64,000 nucleotides of DNA from Phylloscopus collybita (lineage: Eukaryota > Chordata > Aves > Passeriformes > Phylloscopidae), in assembly GCA_027886175.1 (NCBI GenBank), contig JAJNNQ010000023.1, forward strand, positions 7,147,001 through 7,211,000, in the 5' to 3' direction. Below are positions 1 to 10,832 of this stretch, one piece after another; the stretch's first letter is position 1; every line of letters starts with the position of its first letter. Made by a program: the position numbers and the translations under genes. The notes below the pieces were generated by a model that saw nothing but the letters and a program-made list of their open reading frames with translations, was not told where the DNA came from and made no database searches.

Positions 1-1245
1 AGAGGAATTGTGGCAGCAGCCTGGGCCAGGAAGGTGTGGGGGGAAGTTTTTTTCCAGGGTGATCTATGGGTTGTTGGCAGAGCAGGAATTAAATCTCCTT
101 CCTCTGCCTTCCCAGGCTGCTGGAGCTGCTCTCAGCCACGACCAGGGTGGGCAGGGGTGAAGCTCCTGGGCACAGCCTGTCCCTGGGGAAGCTGTCCCAA
201 ATCCCAAACGCTGTCTCAGGGCATTTCCCCTCCTTTTTAGGGGTTTTGGCATCTGTGTCAGTGGCATTGAAGTAGAGGAGGTGGGACACAGCCCTGAGGC
301 TGGGCAGTGCTGGGCTCTGGCCCCTCCAGGGCTCCTCACCGCATGGGGGAGGAAATTCGGCCTCAATTCCAGGCTCCAGAAGAGAAGAGGATTTAGGGGA
401 TGTTGGTTTGCTCTTGTCCTTTACCTCGCCGGCACCTCCATGAGCTGCTAGGCAGGTGGGACAAAACATTCCCGGCAAGGATGAGGGAAATTCCTGCTGC
501 TTTTGGCAGCGTCCTCGCCGGCCCCTGGCTGTGCATCCCTGGGGAGCTCACCTGCTCTGGGTGAGCCGGGCCCGGGGCTCTGCCAGCCCCTGGCCCCTCT
601 TCCTGCTCCGTCCTGCCGCTCTGGGGGCGGTGGGGAGAGAGGGAAGGCTGGCAGCACGGGAATGCGGAGCCTCTGCAGCCGTAATTACCGGGGGAATTAG
701 CAATGCCAAGCCGGGGGAGCGGGGGGAAACGCGCGGGGAAAGCAGATTCCTCCTCCTCCTCCTCCTCCCTGGCAGGCTGGGGATGAGGGGAGGCATGGAA
801 GGGATGACATTTCCTGGAGAATCCCGAATTCCCGTGCCGGGGGTGAAGGGGATGCTGCGTTTGTCTCCTGCCGGCCAGCTGATCCCGAGCCTGTGCCTGC
901 GAGCCAGGGGCCCCCAGCTGGCTCCTGCACCTGCTTAATTAACCCCAATTAGCGCCGGTGCTGGTGCCTCCGGGCGCACAGGTTGAGAGGGGAGCCGGGG
1001 CACAGCCCTGCTCAGCAGCTGGTGGCACCAGCAGCTCCTCAGTGACACAACTGGAGCTGAAGATGGGTTTGGTGTGTCCAAACCTCAGCTGGGTGTGGGG
1101 TTGGGTGTCTGCGTGTGTCACCCTGTGTCACCTGGGGACAGGTACCAGAGGCACCAGGACACAGGAATCAGGAGAAATCAGCCCGGGGTGTGCAGATCCT
1201 TCCCTGCATTTGGGCTCCGGGTGCATTTGTGGTGCTGGGAATGGG
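1..1245. other. SOX9 3' flank, gene-free
   Basis: GC-rich unique DNA with (TCC)n at about 749-770 and a SOX/homeobox-poor composition. No exon, RNA gene or mobile element is recognised. Open frames are short and overlap on both strands, as expected by chance at this GC content. Confidence 0.6.
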
Positions 1246-1251
1246 GATCTC
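1246..1251 (+). repeat. Target-site duplication GATCTC (left)
   Basis: This copy matches 1561-1566 exactly and borders the LTR terminus TG. Confidence 0.8.
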
Positions 1252-1560
1252 TGACGCTGTTAAAGACCTCAACCACACAGACTGTGACTTCAGAAGGCTG
1301 ACAATGACTCTGTTTATTTCTGCTAATTTCTTCTCTTTTATACTATTCTACAGAGAACAACTTAATTGGTGAAGGAAAACCAAACTTCTTCAATCACATT
1401 GGTCAAACCAGAGGGACATCAAGAAGAAGTCCCTTCTAGAAAAAAAAAAAAAAAGTAAATAGAAGTTACAGTTAGAAAAACATGTCTTTTGTTAACAAAA
1501 AACTCTCCAGAAAAAGAATTTCAAAAACCCAAAACATCGCAGGCACGAACCAGGACTACA
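1252..1560 (-). mobile_element. Solo LTR of an endogenous retrovirus, ERVK-like by target-site length
   Basis: The 309-bp element begins TG and ends CA and is flanked by the 6-bp direct repeat GATCTC. On the minus strand a TATAAAAGAG box (1333-1342) is followed 15 bp later by AATAAA (1313-1318), the layout of a short retroviral LTR with a small R region. A 15-A run lies at 1440-1454. No internal gag, pol or env remains next to it, so it is a recombined solo LTR. A 6-bp duplication is typical of betaretrovirus-like (ERVK) integration. Family naming needs a repeat library. Confidence 0.8.
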
Positions 1561-1566
1561 GATCTC
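1561..1566 (+). repeat. Target-site duplication GATCTC (right)
   Basis: This copy matches 1246-1251 exactly and borders the LTR terminus CA. Confidence 0.8.
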
Positions 1567-2710
1567 AGTGCTCTGTGCCCTGGGTTCTCTGTGTTTGCCA
1601 CCTGCCCCTTTTCCCTGCCCGCTCTCACCTTCCCCAGCCCCTATCAAATGTCTCTTCCCCTTAAATGTCCTCAGAGCTTTTATTCTCAGGGATTTGGTGC
1701 ATCCTTCCTGCCAGATTCCCGGGGCAGGAACGCTTCCAGCTTTAATCCCCCCTCGGACAAGCTGTGGCACATCCTTTGGCTCTGCCTTTATCCTCCTCAG
1801 CACCCCAACTGTGGGATCACCGTCAGTTCCCACCTGGTGCAGCCAGCTCTCTCTGCACTCAGGGCTCCTCATTCCCTCATTTCCCCCCCCCCAAATTTGG
1901 GATATCTGTGGGGCTGCGTTGAACGGGGGTTCAGGTTGCACTTCCAGAGGTGGGGCTGCTGTGGATCCTGGGTTTTCCAGCATTCCTGGTGCTTTCTGTG
2001 CCGTCCCGCTGCAGGTGCAGGAGCTGCTCCTGTCCCTGCCGGAGCCTTTGGGGCTCCAGAGCTGAGGGAAATCAAAGCCCCGAGGTGCCTGTGCCCCTCT
2101 GAATGGGAGCTTTGTCTGGGCAGAAAAGGCCTTGAAAGCGATCTGGGGGAAGGCGATTGTTATCTGCCGGCTCCTGAACTGTTTGGATCCTGACTTTGTC
2201 AGAGATCTGGTAATTTAAACTGCAACCTGCTTATTAGAAATTTGAGAGAATAGTTTAATAATAAAAAGCCGGGTTTTTTTTCCCCCTCCCCACCCCTTTG
2301 TTCCTGTGCTCCTCTTTCTCCGGGCTGCTGGGGATATTTAATCGTCTGATACCCCCCGGTCTCCACCTCCCTCTTGGCTTTCAGTTGTTTGAAGAATGGG
2401 ATAAAATGGCAAGAAGGGTTCTTTTTGAGGGCTGCCAAGCAGTGCTGTCCCTGTGGTCCCTGAGCTGTTGGGAACACGGGGAGCTGAAAGGGGCTGGAGG
2501 GAACATCAGCTTCCCAGTTGTCCTTGTTTCCATGAGGTCTGGAAATGCATCCAGGTGCACGAGTCCCCTCCCAGCAGGACCCTCCTGGCTGTGCTTGTTG
2601 GAAATGGTACAAAGTTTTATTTATTTATTTATTTATTTACAAATTTTTTTTTCTACAAAAGCTGCATTTGGTTATGCCCAAACCAGTGCTCTGCTGCTGC
2701 GGATTGCAGG
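1567..2710. other. Gene-free DNA
   Basis: Mixed unique sequence. A (TTTA)n microsatellite of about six units is at 2614-2639 followed by a T run. No gene is supported. Confidence 0.6.
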
Positions 2711-2712
2711 GG

Positions 2713-3207
2713 AAAAGGGGAGCAGGTTCCATGAACTGGACAGTGATGGGGCAAAGGGGAGAAGATACCTTGGGAAAAGGAGTTCTGGGGGAAAGAAACT
2801 TCTATCCCAAATGAAGGGGAGCAGATTCCATGGACTGGACAGTCCATGGGAAAAGATGAACAGATTCCAAGCCCTGGACAGTCCATGGGAAAAGGGGAGC
2901 AGATTCCATGTCCTGGACAGCCCTGGGGAGAAGGAGAGCTGATTCCTTGGAAAGGGAGTTCTGGGGGAAAGGCGCTTGAAAGGAATTTCTATTCCAAGTG
3001 AAGGGGAGCAGATTCCAAGTCCTGGACAGCCCCAAAGGAAAAGGGGAGCAGATTCCATGAACTGGACAGTGATGGGGAAAAGGGGAGAAGATTCCTTGGG
3101 AAGGGGAGTTTTGGGGGAAAAGAACTTGAAAGGAACTTCTATTCCAGGTGAAGGGGAGCAGATTCCATGTCCTGGACAGCCCTGGGGAGAAGGGGAGCTC
3201 CATTCCC
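2713..3207 (+). repeat. Minisatellite (GGGGAGCAGATTCCATG unit family)
   Basis: Repeated units of about 33-37 bp contain GGGGAGCAGATTCCATG and CTGGACAGTCCATGGGAAAA. A longer sub-block with GAGTTCTGGGGGAAA and ACTTCTATTCCA recurs near 2777, 2957 and 3107, so there is a higher-order pattern. Open frames on both strands through it are low-complexity artefacts. Confidence 0.85.
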
Positions 3208-4055
3208 TGCACGTGGAGAGGCTCCTGAGCGATTTCCTGCTGGGCCTGGGTTATGTTGGTTCACTTTGGCTCCTGCCCTGGATGCCACTTCCATGACATC
3301 ACTTGGCCGTGGCAGAGTGGAGGAGGTGAGACACTTGTGAGCGATTATCTCGTGCAAATAGCCCTGGGTAAATAGGCTCGGGGCACTATTGACACTGAGA
3401 CTGTTTCTCTTCCGAATTTCCTGCTGGGGGGACTTTGCCAAGTAGCCAAAAATGGGCTTGAGGCGGGTGGGAACCCAAAATCCTCAACCCAAAACTTCAA
3501 ATTTCAAGTCAGGGCATGGAGCTGCTGTCATGCAGATAATTGAATCGGCAGCTCCTGGCATAACTTCCAGCTGGGAGCTGTGTCTGGGACTAATTTTGGG
3601 AGCTGAGTGTCTTCGGGCAGTTCGGGGTAGCTGGGCTCTCCCCCCTGGATGGTGCATTGGGGTTCTCACCTTTACCCTGCCGGACTGGGGGTCCCTGCCT
3701 GGATGGAGCTGATTTTCCCGGGATAAATCCTCCTGGAGAGAGATCAGAACGTGCTGCTGCTGTGCCCCGGGGCTGCCTTTTCCCAGGACGTTTGGGGAGG
3801 TGAGGAGGGATAGGCCTGACCCCCGGGGATGGCTGCACCTGAGCTGTGGGAAGCAGGAGTTTTCCCCTCCCGGTGTGCCCTGGCAGTGCCAGCTCTGCCT
3901 TGGCAGCCCTATGGATCAGGAGCTGAGCACATCCTCGGGGCTGGCAAACTTTAACCACCGGAGTCCGTTTTTTATTAACCTGAATTTCCTCCCGCTTCCC
4001 CCATTACCTCGGCAGAAAAGAATCTGACCCCGAGCTCTCAGCATCACCTTCAGGG
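3208..4055. other. Gene-free DNA
   Basis: Unique GC-moderate DNA. No mobile element, RNA gene or plausible exon is recognised. Confidence 0.55.
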
Positions 4056-4057
4056 TT

Positions 4058-4058
<1 letters not shown>

Positions 4059-4107
<49 letters not shown>

Positions 4108-4154
4108 TTTTTGTTTTGTTTTGTTTTTTTTTTGTTTTTTTGTTTTTTTTTTTA
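4059..4154 (+). repeat. T-rich tract
   Basis: A poly-T run of about 44 bases is followed by T-rich DNA with TTTTG interruptions, abutting the CCTCT array. Confidence 0.9.
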
Positions 4155-4160
4155 ATTTTC

Positions 4161-4291
4161 ACCTCCTCTCCTCTCCTCTCCTCTCCTCTCCTCTCCTCTC
4201 CTCTCCTCTCCTCTCCTCTCCTCTCCTCTCCTCTCCTCTCCTCTCCTCTCCTCTCCTCTCCTCTCCTCTCCTCTCCTCTCCTCTCCTCTCC
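4161..4291 (+). repeat. (CCTCT)n pentanucleotide microsatellite
   Basis: About 26 near-perfect copies of CCTCT form a pure pyrimidine strand. With the T-rich tract it gives over 200 bp of polypyrimidine, a candidate for triplex DNA and replication stalling. Confidence 0.95.
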
Positions 4292-4587
4292 CTGCTGCAG
4301 CTTTGTGGTTCGGGTGAAACTCTGCAAACCCTGCCCGTGAGTGTCCCTGCTGCCTTTGTCAGGCTCCTGGGAGCGCCTTGGGGCTGGCACAGCAGAGGCC
4401 CTAAGCCCGTCAGAGGAGCCTCTTAATTAAATTTGAAAAGTGCAGGGGCTAAGAGGGTTTGCTGAGGCAGTCAGGTGCTGGGCCATGGGCCTGAAGGGCT
4501 GCCACAGGCTTGCACTACCACCCACAGCCCTGATCCCCGGGACATGTGCCCAGATTAGGGAGAAATCCCTCAGCAATCGGGGGCTTT

Positions 4588-4925
4588 TAACTCCTTCCTG
4601 GGAGTTTCAGCTCCTTCCTAGGGGGTTGAACTCCTTTCTGAAGCTTTAAACTCCTTTCTGAGAGTTTGAGCTCCTTCCTGGGGAGGTTCAAGTCCTTCCT
4701 GGGGGCTTGAAGTGCTTTCTGGGGTTTTTAACTCCTTCCAGGGGGTTTGCGCTCCTTCTTGGGGGCTTCAAGTCTTTCCTGAGGGGTTGAAGTCCTTTCT
4801 GGGGGTTTTTAACTCCTGCCTGGGGGGTTCAAGTCCTTCCTGGAATTTGAAGTCCTTTCTGGGATTTGTAACTCTTTCCTGGGGGTTTTAACCCTCTCCT
4901 GGGTGTTTTAGCTCCTTCCAGCACT
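4588..4925 (+). repeat. Minisatellite, about 21-bp unit (CTCCTTCCTGGGGGTTT)
   Basis: Some 15 degenerate copies of a unit resembling ACTCCTTCCTGGGGGTTTGA. Its distal part belongs to the left arm of the large inverted repeat described next. Confidence 0.85.
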
Positions 4926-5070
4926 GGGTTTTTTTCAGGGAGCTCTGACAGCCAGGCCCTGCTTTGGGGGGATGCCCTGTGATTTGGGGGGACACCCTGT
5001 GCTTTGAGGGGACACTCCACCCTTTGGGAGACACCCTGTGCTGCCTCCCAGGGCTGGGACAGTGGCAGGG
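4825..5070 (+). repeat. Large inverted repeat, left arm
   Basis: The reverse complement of this arm matches 5371-5590 over more than 200 bp with few indels. Shared blocks include GGGAGGCAGCACAGGGTGTC, AAAGCAGGGCCTGGCTGT and GGAAGGAGCTAAAACNCCCA. It contains part of the 21-bp minisatellite and a CACCCTGTGCTTTG sub-repeat. Confidence 0.85.
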
Positions 5071-5370
5071 ACAGTGCCTGTGTCCCCCAGCCTGTGCAGG
5101 GAGAGCCCCAGCTCACCATCTCCTTGGGATAAAAGGAGGAACATCCCCCCGGCCCTGGCTGCGCTGGAAGGGGGAGGTCAGGGTGGCTTTTGCTGGGAGG
5201 AGGAGGAGTGGAACACTGTCCTCTGGGCAAAGGGATGATTTCCTTCCTCCTTCTTCCATCCCAGCCCATCCCTGTCCAGCTTCCTGGGGAGCTGGGCCTG
5301 CCCAGCCTGCAGAGCATTCCCTGGGGAATGCCAGACTGAGGAGTAAATAACCAGGGTTGTGCTCTGAGCC

Positions 5371-5590
5371 TGCCTGCCCCGGGCCTGGGAGGCAGCACAG
5401 GGTGTCCCCCCAAAGCACAGGGTGTCCCCCATAGGGTGAGGTGCCCCCGCAAAGCACAGAGTGCCCCCCCAAAGCAGGGCCTGGCTGTTGGAGCTCCCTG
5501 AACAAAACCCAGAGCTGGAAGGAGCTAAAACCCCCAGGAAAGGGTTAAAACCCCCAGAAAGGACTTCAAACCCTCAGGAAAGACCTGAAC
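5371..5590 (-). repeat. Large inverted repeat, right arm
   Basis: This arm pairs with 4825-5070 across a 300-bp spacer. The divergence between arms, by substitutions and indels, argues for an old inverted duplication and against a recent assembly artefact. Confidence 0.85.
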
Positions 5591-5599
5591 TGCTTGGAG

Positions 5600-8500
5600 C
5601 AGTTTGGGGAATCCAAACTTCCATCCCCTCCTTCCATCCCCTCCTTCAGTCCTTCTGTCCATCCAGCTTGGAGCTGCCCACACAGTGGCTGGAGCTTTGA
5701 GGTTTTTAAAATAAGGAGAATTTTCACCAATAGTTTTCTAAAATAAGGAAAATTTTCTCCATACCCACTTGGAGTGGGAAAAAAAACCCCCAAATTCGAG
5801 CAGCCCAGGGCCCTGGCTCCTGTCTGGGAGCTTTCACAGGGAGGTTTTCCCAAATGCTGCATCCTGGATGTATTCCCGAGGTTTTCCCTTTGGTTTCTAA
5901 AACTTGGGGTTTTTCTGGGCTGGGGGAGAGCTGGAGAACGCCAGGCAGTGCTGCACACCCCAAATGTGGGACTGCACCAGCAGCACCAGTGCCTCTGTCG
6001 CAGCTCCCAGTTCCTGTCTGGAGCTTTGGCTGCTGCTTTGGGGCAGGAGGGAGCAGGATCCCCAAGAAAATGCAGCTTGGGGAGGCTGCTGGAGCCTCCT
6101 CCCTGCCTGCTCTGGGGCTGGAGTTGGCTTTGCTGGGTCTGCTGGTAAATCCCATGTTCCCCAGGAGCCTGGGAGCTTGGAGCACCTTCCAGAGCCGGGC
6201 CAAAGCCAACAACCCTCTCCAGTTTCAGGAAATTGGGAGCTGTGGTTTAACAGGATGGGTGACAGGGGTGACACGGGTGACAGGCTGCAGCCAAGGCCAG
6301 CCCTGGCAGTCACCTGGGCAGGCTGTGCTCAGGGTAGCTTCAGGGTCAGGGATTTGGGACTTTCTGGGCTCCTGAACTTGCAGCCAGCCCTGCTCGTGAG
6401 TGAACTTCCCAAGCTGCCTCTGGGGAATTCTGTTTCCTCCAGGGAATTCTGTTTCCTCCCCTGGCTCAGTCATTCTCCCAGGCAGAGGGGATTGCTTCCC
6501 ACAAAGGAATGGGAAAGAAATGTTCCTGGGTTCTTCCCAGTCCTGCACCTTTAGGTGAGGGCTGGGGGAACACTTTCCCTGCTGGAACTTGGACTTGCAT
6601 GTTTTTCTGGGAAGCTCCAGGCTCTGGGTGCCCCTCTGGGAGCAGCCTGGTGCCCACCCCGTTTCATTCTGATCCCAGCTCCTCCTTTGCTCCAGCTGTG
6701 CTGGGTTTGGGCTCCCAAGGAGAGCAGGGAATTGTCTCGGCAGCCCCTGGGAGGAGTTTGGCACCTCTGGCAGTGCCAGTGTCCCTGACCCCAGCCTGGC
6801 AGTGCCGTGTCCCTCCCTCAGGGGATCCCGGGCTGCAGGAGCTCCTCCCCGATGCCGGAGGGAGGGAGGGAGGGAAGGAAGGATGTGTTTTATCAGAGTC
6901 GGTCGCTGCTGTTTGAGTTCCTGCTCTGCAGCTCGATATCATCTCAAAACCAACACGGGAGGTAAACACCGACTCTGCTTTGCTCTGAGTCCTTTCTCCT
7001 CTCATTGAACTTCTCCATTGCTCCAACTGTGCTGGAGCCCCAGCAGGTGTGAGGATGTGTCTGGGGCAGCCTCTGCTGCTGGGCCCTGCCTGGAATCCTG
7101 CAGAAGCCGAAAAGAGCAGGAAATATTCTTCTAAGGCGGCCGAACGAGTCCTCCTTTAATAACAACTCAAGGTGTGAAAAACCCCTCTGGTATTTATGAG
7201 CAGATGTGATTCAGGACTAATAAAGACCTGAGAACCTGTCAGGAGCTCACGGGGATCGATGAATCATCTGCCAGAGCCCGTGGATTTATCAAGCTGGGCT
7301 CACACCAGGCTGAAACCACTGCTGGTGGTGTCTGGTGGCAGTGGGGACACTGAATGAGCCCCAAGTGTCCCCAGGAGGAGCAGAGACCTGCCTGCCACGG
7401 AGGGACTTCACCGGGAAGGAAACCTGAGCTGCCAGGAGCCAGGGCTGCAGCTTGGAGGAGGAAATTGATATTTCTGCTGAGCCATGCAGAGAAAACAAAT
7501 CTCACCCCCAGGAGCCGCCTTCAAAGGGAAAAGCTTCCTGCCCTGGGAGCTGCCAAGGGCTCAGCAGCGTTAACGTGGCACCCGGAGCCTGGGGAGAGCC
7601 TGCAGGGAGCCAGGGCATGGGTTGGGTTGGGAGGGGCCTCAAAGCTCATCCAGTTCCACTGTCCCAGGCTGCTCCAAGTGTCCAACCCGGCCTTGGATGC
7701 TTCCAGGAGTGGCCACAGCTCCTCTGGAAATTCCATCCCACAGCCTGGGGCAGAGTTCCTTCCCAATATCCATCCAAATCCAACCTAAATCCTTATCCTG
7801 TGTCACCAGAGTCCCCCCTGAGATGATGTTCCCTGGTCTCCCTTCATTTTCAAAAGCCTCCTGCTGCTTTTACCAGACCCTTTCCTGCTGCTTTTTACCC
7901 AACCCTTTCCTGCTGCTCGTTTCCTTTTCCATGGTTTTTCCCCTCTCCTCTCCCACTCTCCCTTGCTTGAAATCCACGTAAAAAAAAAGAAAAAAAAAAA
8001 AAGTGCAGCCTCCCCAAGAGAACATCTTGGCAAAGTCATAACTTGTTAAGCGTTGTAATTAAAATATTTCTCTCGTTAACTGGGAAATGATGTTTCTTCC
8101 TGAATTAGACCGGAGATTTTATTTTTTTTTCCCTCACTAATTAAATTGCCAGTTCCAACAGAACTGCTTCAGACCCATGGGATCCCAGGCTGATGGAGAA
8201 CCAGCAGAGCAGGAAAATCCTTCTCCAAAGGGACCTGTCCTTCCCTGCCACATGGAGCGTCCTCCTAAAGCAGCAGCAGGACCCAAATGTCCCCAGCCCC
8301 TGGGAATTGAAGGAAAAGGAGGAATCTTTTCTGGCTGGCTCTTTGGAGATTTCCCTGCAGGGCTGCAGGGTCCTGACTGGGAGGTTGTCCATAGGAGCCA
8401 GGTCCTGGAAGTGCAGTTCTCTGCTAGGGAGGTGTTGAAGGAGTTCTGGCATCAGGAATGGTGCAGGGGGCTGGTTCTGTTCCACTGGTTTTCCCTGGAG

Positions 8501-8960
8501 ATTTGTTCCTGGAGATTGGCCCTTGCTCAGGGAGGGCTGCTGCAGGATCAGGGAGCCCAGCTGGGTTCTGTTTGAGCAGCTGCTGGACTCGGTCCTCAGG
8601 ATTCCTTGGAATGTTGTCCTGAACTCATCCCACCAGAGCTGGGGGGCTCTGAGAGTGACTCCCCCCAAACTTGTCCCCCTGCTGGTCACCCCAGGGGACC
8701 CTTCCCCACCTCCGAGTTTCTCCTTGGATGCTGTCAATCACCTTTTAAGAGAACCTTTAACCCCCCAGGATCCCTTCCCTGCCCGTTCCCGTGTGCTCCC
8801 AGTTCCCAGCTCCTCCCACACTGGGAGGCTTTGGGCTCTGCTGCCCTGCCCGTCCCACCAGCTCCTTTTCCCCATTTCCAGCATTCCTGGTAGGATGAGG
8901 GGGAGCAGGACTCACGGGATGCCCTGGGGACCTCTCAGGTCCTGACGCCCCAAATCCTGG
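5600..8960. other. Gene-free DNA with one CR1 remnant
   Basis: Mostly unique, GC-moderate sequence, with a GGGA microsatellite at about 6860-6880, a CR1 fragment (7618-7860), an A-rich tract at 7980-8002 and AT-rich DNA at 8040-8160 that could be conserved. No gene is supported. Confidence 0.55.
7618..7860 (-). mobile_element. CR1 LINE 3' fragment, degraded
   Basis: The plus strand reads like the reverse complement of an avian CR1 end: GGGAGGGGCCTCAAAGCTCA, TCCAGTTCCACTGTCCCAGG, then TTCCTTCCCAATATCCATCC. It is old, without the terminal octamer repeats. Confidence 0.75.
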
Positions 8961-9278
8961 CTGTGCTTCCCATCCCCGTTCCCATTCTCATCCCCATTCC
9001 TGTTCCCACTCTCATTCCCACTCTCATCCCTATTCCCATCCCCATTCCCATTCCCACTCCCATTCTCATCCCCACTCCCATTCCCATTCCCATCCCCACT
9101 CCCGTTTCCATCCCTGTTCCTGTTCCCGTTCCCATCCCGACTCCTGTTTCCATCCCTGTTCCTGTTCCCGTTCCCATCCCCACTCCCGTTTCCATCCCTG
9201 TTCCCGTTCCCATCCCGACTCCTGTTTCCATCCCTGTTCCTGTTCCCGTTCCCACTCCCATTCCCGTTCCCATTCCCG
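8960..9278 (+). repeat. CCCATT/CCCGTT hexanucleotide-like array
   Basis: Over 300 bp of C/T-rich sequence built from TTCCCATCCCCATTCCC-like words with CCCGTT and CCTGTT variants. Both strands stay open as low-complexity frames, which should not be read as genes. Confidence 0.9.
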
Positions 9279-10530
9279 GGATTGCAGCCGCCTGTCCCAG
9301 CAGGGCCGGGGGTGGGTTCAGTGCCCGCCCAGCCCCGTGCCCGCCTCACCCCGGCAGCATTCAGGGAAAAACCTTCCAGCGGCTCCGGCTGTTCCCTCTC
9401 CTCCCCGTGCTCCCCCCGTGAGGTGCAGGGAACACCGAACCACCCCAAATCTCTGCCTCGCGCGGGTTTCTCTTTAAACGACAGCAATTCTCATTTATTC
9501 GATTTTCCTTTCCTGCGTCCCGCGGCTCTCGGAGGTCTGGCCGGGGCGTGAGCAGGGTGGGCCTGGCTCGGGCTGACTCAGAGCGCCCCGGGGCTCTGGG
9601 TGGCCCTGGGATTTAGCGAGTGCATCAGCGGGGTTAATCCCGAGCTGCTGCGTGAGGCTGCCTGAGCGCGGCCCCGGCCAAACTTGTCACAACTGATTTA
9701 GGCAGGGAGGAGTGAGCTGAGCTGAGTGGATCAGTCGAGCCACCGGCCTGGACCCTGATTTCAGGGTGGGTGCAGGCTGCCAGCTCTGCCTGGGCTCCCC
9801 GGGGAAGGTGACGCCCCTGCCCGGGGACATTTTCCTCTCCAAGCCACTGTGAGGCTCCTTGGCACACGGGTGGCATTTATTCCTCTGCTCCAATCCTTGC
9901 TTTTGGTGAGGCAAGTTCTGCATGCTCAGGAGGCTTTTGAAAGAGCAAAGCCCCACGGAGAATAGGTTTTAAAAGTCCCCTTTAAACCCCATTTTTAAAG
10001 GGGCTTTTCAAGCCCAGGCTGGATGTGGCTCAGAGCAGCCTGGGATGGTGGAAGGTGTCCCTGCTCATGGCAGGGGTGGGATAGGATTTAAGGTCCTTCC
10101 AAACCTGAACCAGTCTGGGACTCTGTGATTTCAGGCCTGGGTGTAGCCAGGCTGAGCTCATGGCTCACTCAGCTGGGCTAGGAAAGGTCTTTTACTGACC
10201 TGCTGTCCTTTGGGAATCCTCAAGTAATTTCCTTCAGCTCCAACCTGAGTGTGGCGATGGAATGATGAACTTCAGGGAGGTCCCTTCATGCTGCTTTCTG
10301 AGGTGAAATCTTAGTTTGGAAACACTCTGGGGCTTCTGTCTCTAAAAACACAATGCTGTGCCCTGGAATGCAGAGACTCCTGATTTTTTGCTGCTGGAGG
10401 TCTCCAGAACCTGAACCTGGGCTCATCCCTTTTCCTCTCCTTATCCCCGTTTTCCCTGTGCAGAACTGGAATTTTGGCTCCTTTCTGCCAGCACATTGCA
10501 AAAGGCGTTTGATATCACTTCTCCTGTTGG
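9279..10530. other. Gene-free DNA
   Basis: GC-rich to mixed unique DNA, containing the CR1 piece at 10005-10131. No gene is supported. Confidence 0.5.
10005..10131 (+). mobile_element. CR1 LINE 3' fragment
   Basis: GGCTGGATGTGGCTCAGAGC, then GGTGGAAGGTGTCCCTGCTC, then TTTAAGGTCCTTCCAAACCT and GACTCTGTGATT match the 3' end of avian CR1 in sense orientation. Confidence 0.8.
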
Positions 10531-10531
10531 G

Positions 10532-10832
10532 AAGCGAGGGAATCTGGGAAAGGAGGGAATTTGGGAGAGGAATAAATCTGGGAAGAGAGTAAATGTGGGA
10601 AAGGAGTAAATGGGGGACAGGAGCAAATCTGGGAAAGGGGTGAATCTGGGAGAGGAGGGAATGTGGGAAAAGAATGAATTTAGCAAAGAAACAAGTCTGG
10701 GAAAGGAGTAAATCTGGGAAGGGAGGGAATCTGGGAAAGGAATGAATTTGGGAAGGTAGGGAATCTGGGAAAGAAATGAACCTGGAAAAGGAGTAAATCT
10801 GGGAAGGGTGTGAATCTGGGAAAGGAGTGAAT
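10532..10832 (+). repeat. Minisatellite, about 15-bp unit (GGGAAAGGAGTAAATCT)
   Basis: About 20 degenerate copies of TCTGGGAAAGGAGTAAA. The minus-strand frame is rich in PFPDSL-like repeats, an artefact of the array. Confidence 0.9.

Noticed and set aside
8958..9280. Possible CRISPR-like or satellite-type array
   Set aside because: There are no spaced repeats with unique spacers. It is a degenerate simple repeat in a vertebrate genome.
8912..9487. Minus-strand frame rich in Asn-Gly-Asn repeats
   Set aside because: It is the translation of the CCCATT-type array at 8960-9278.
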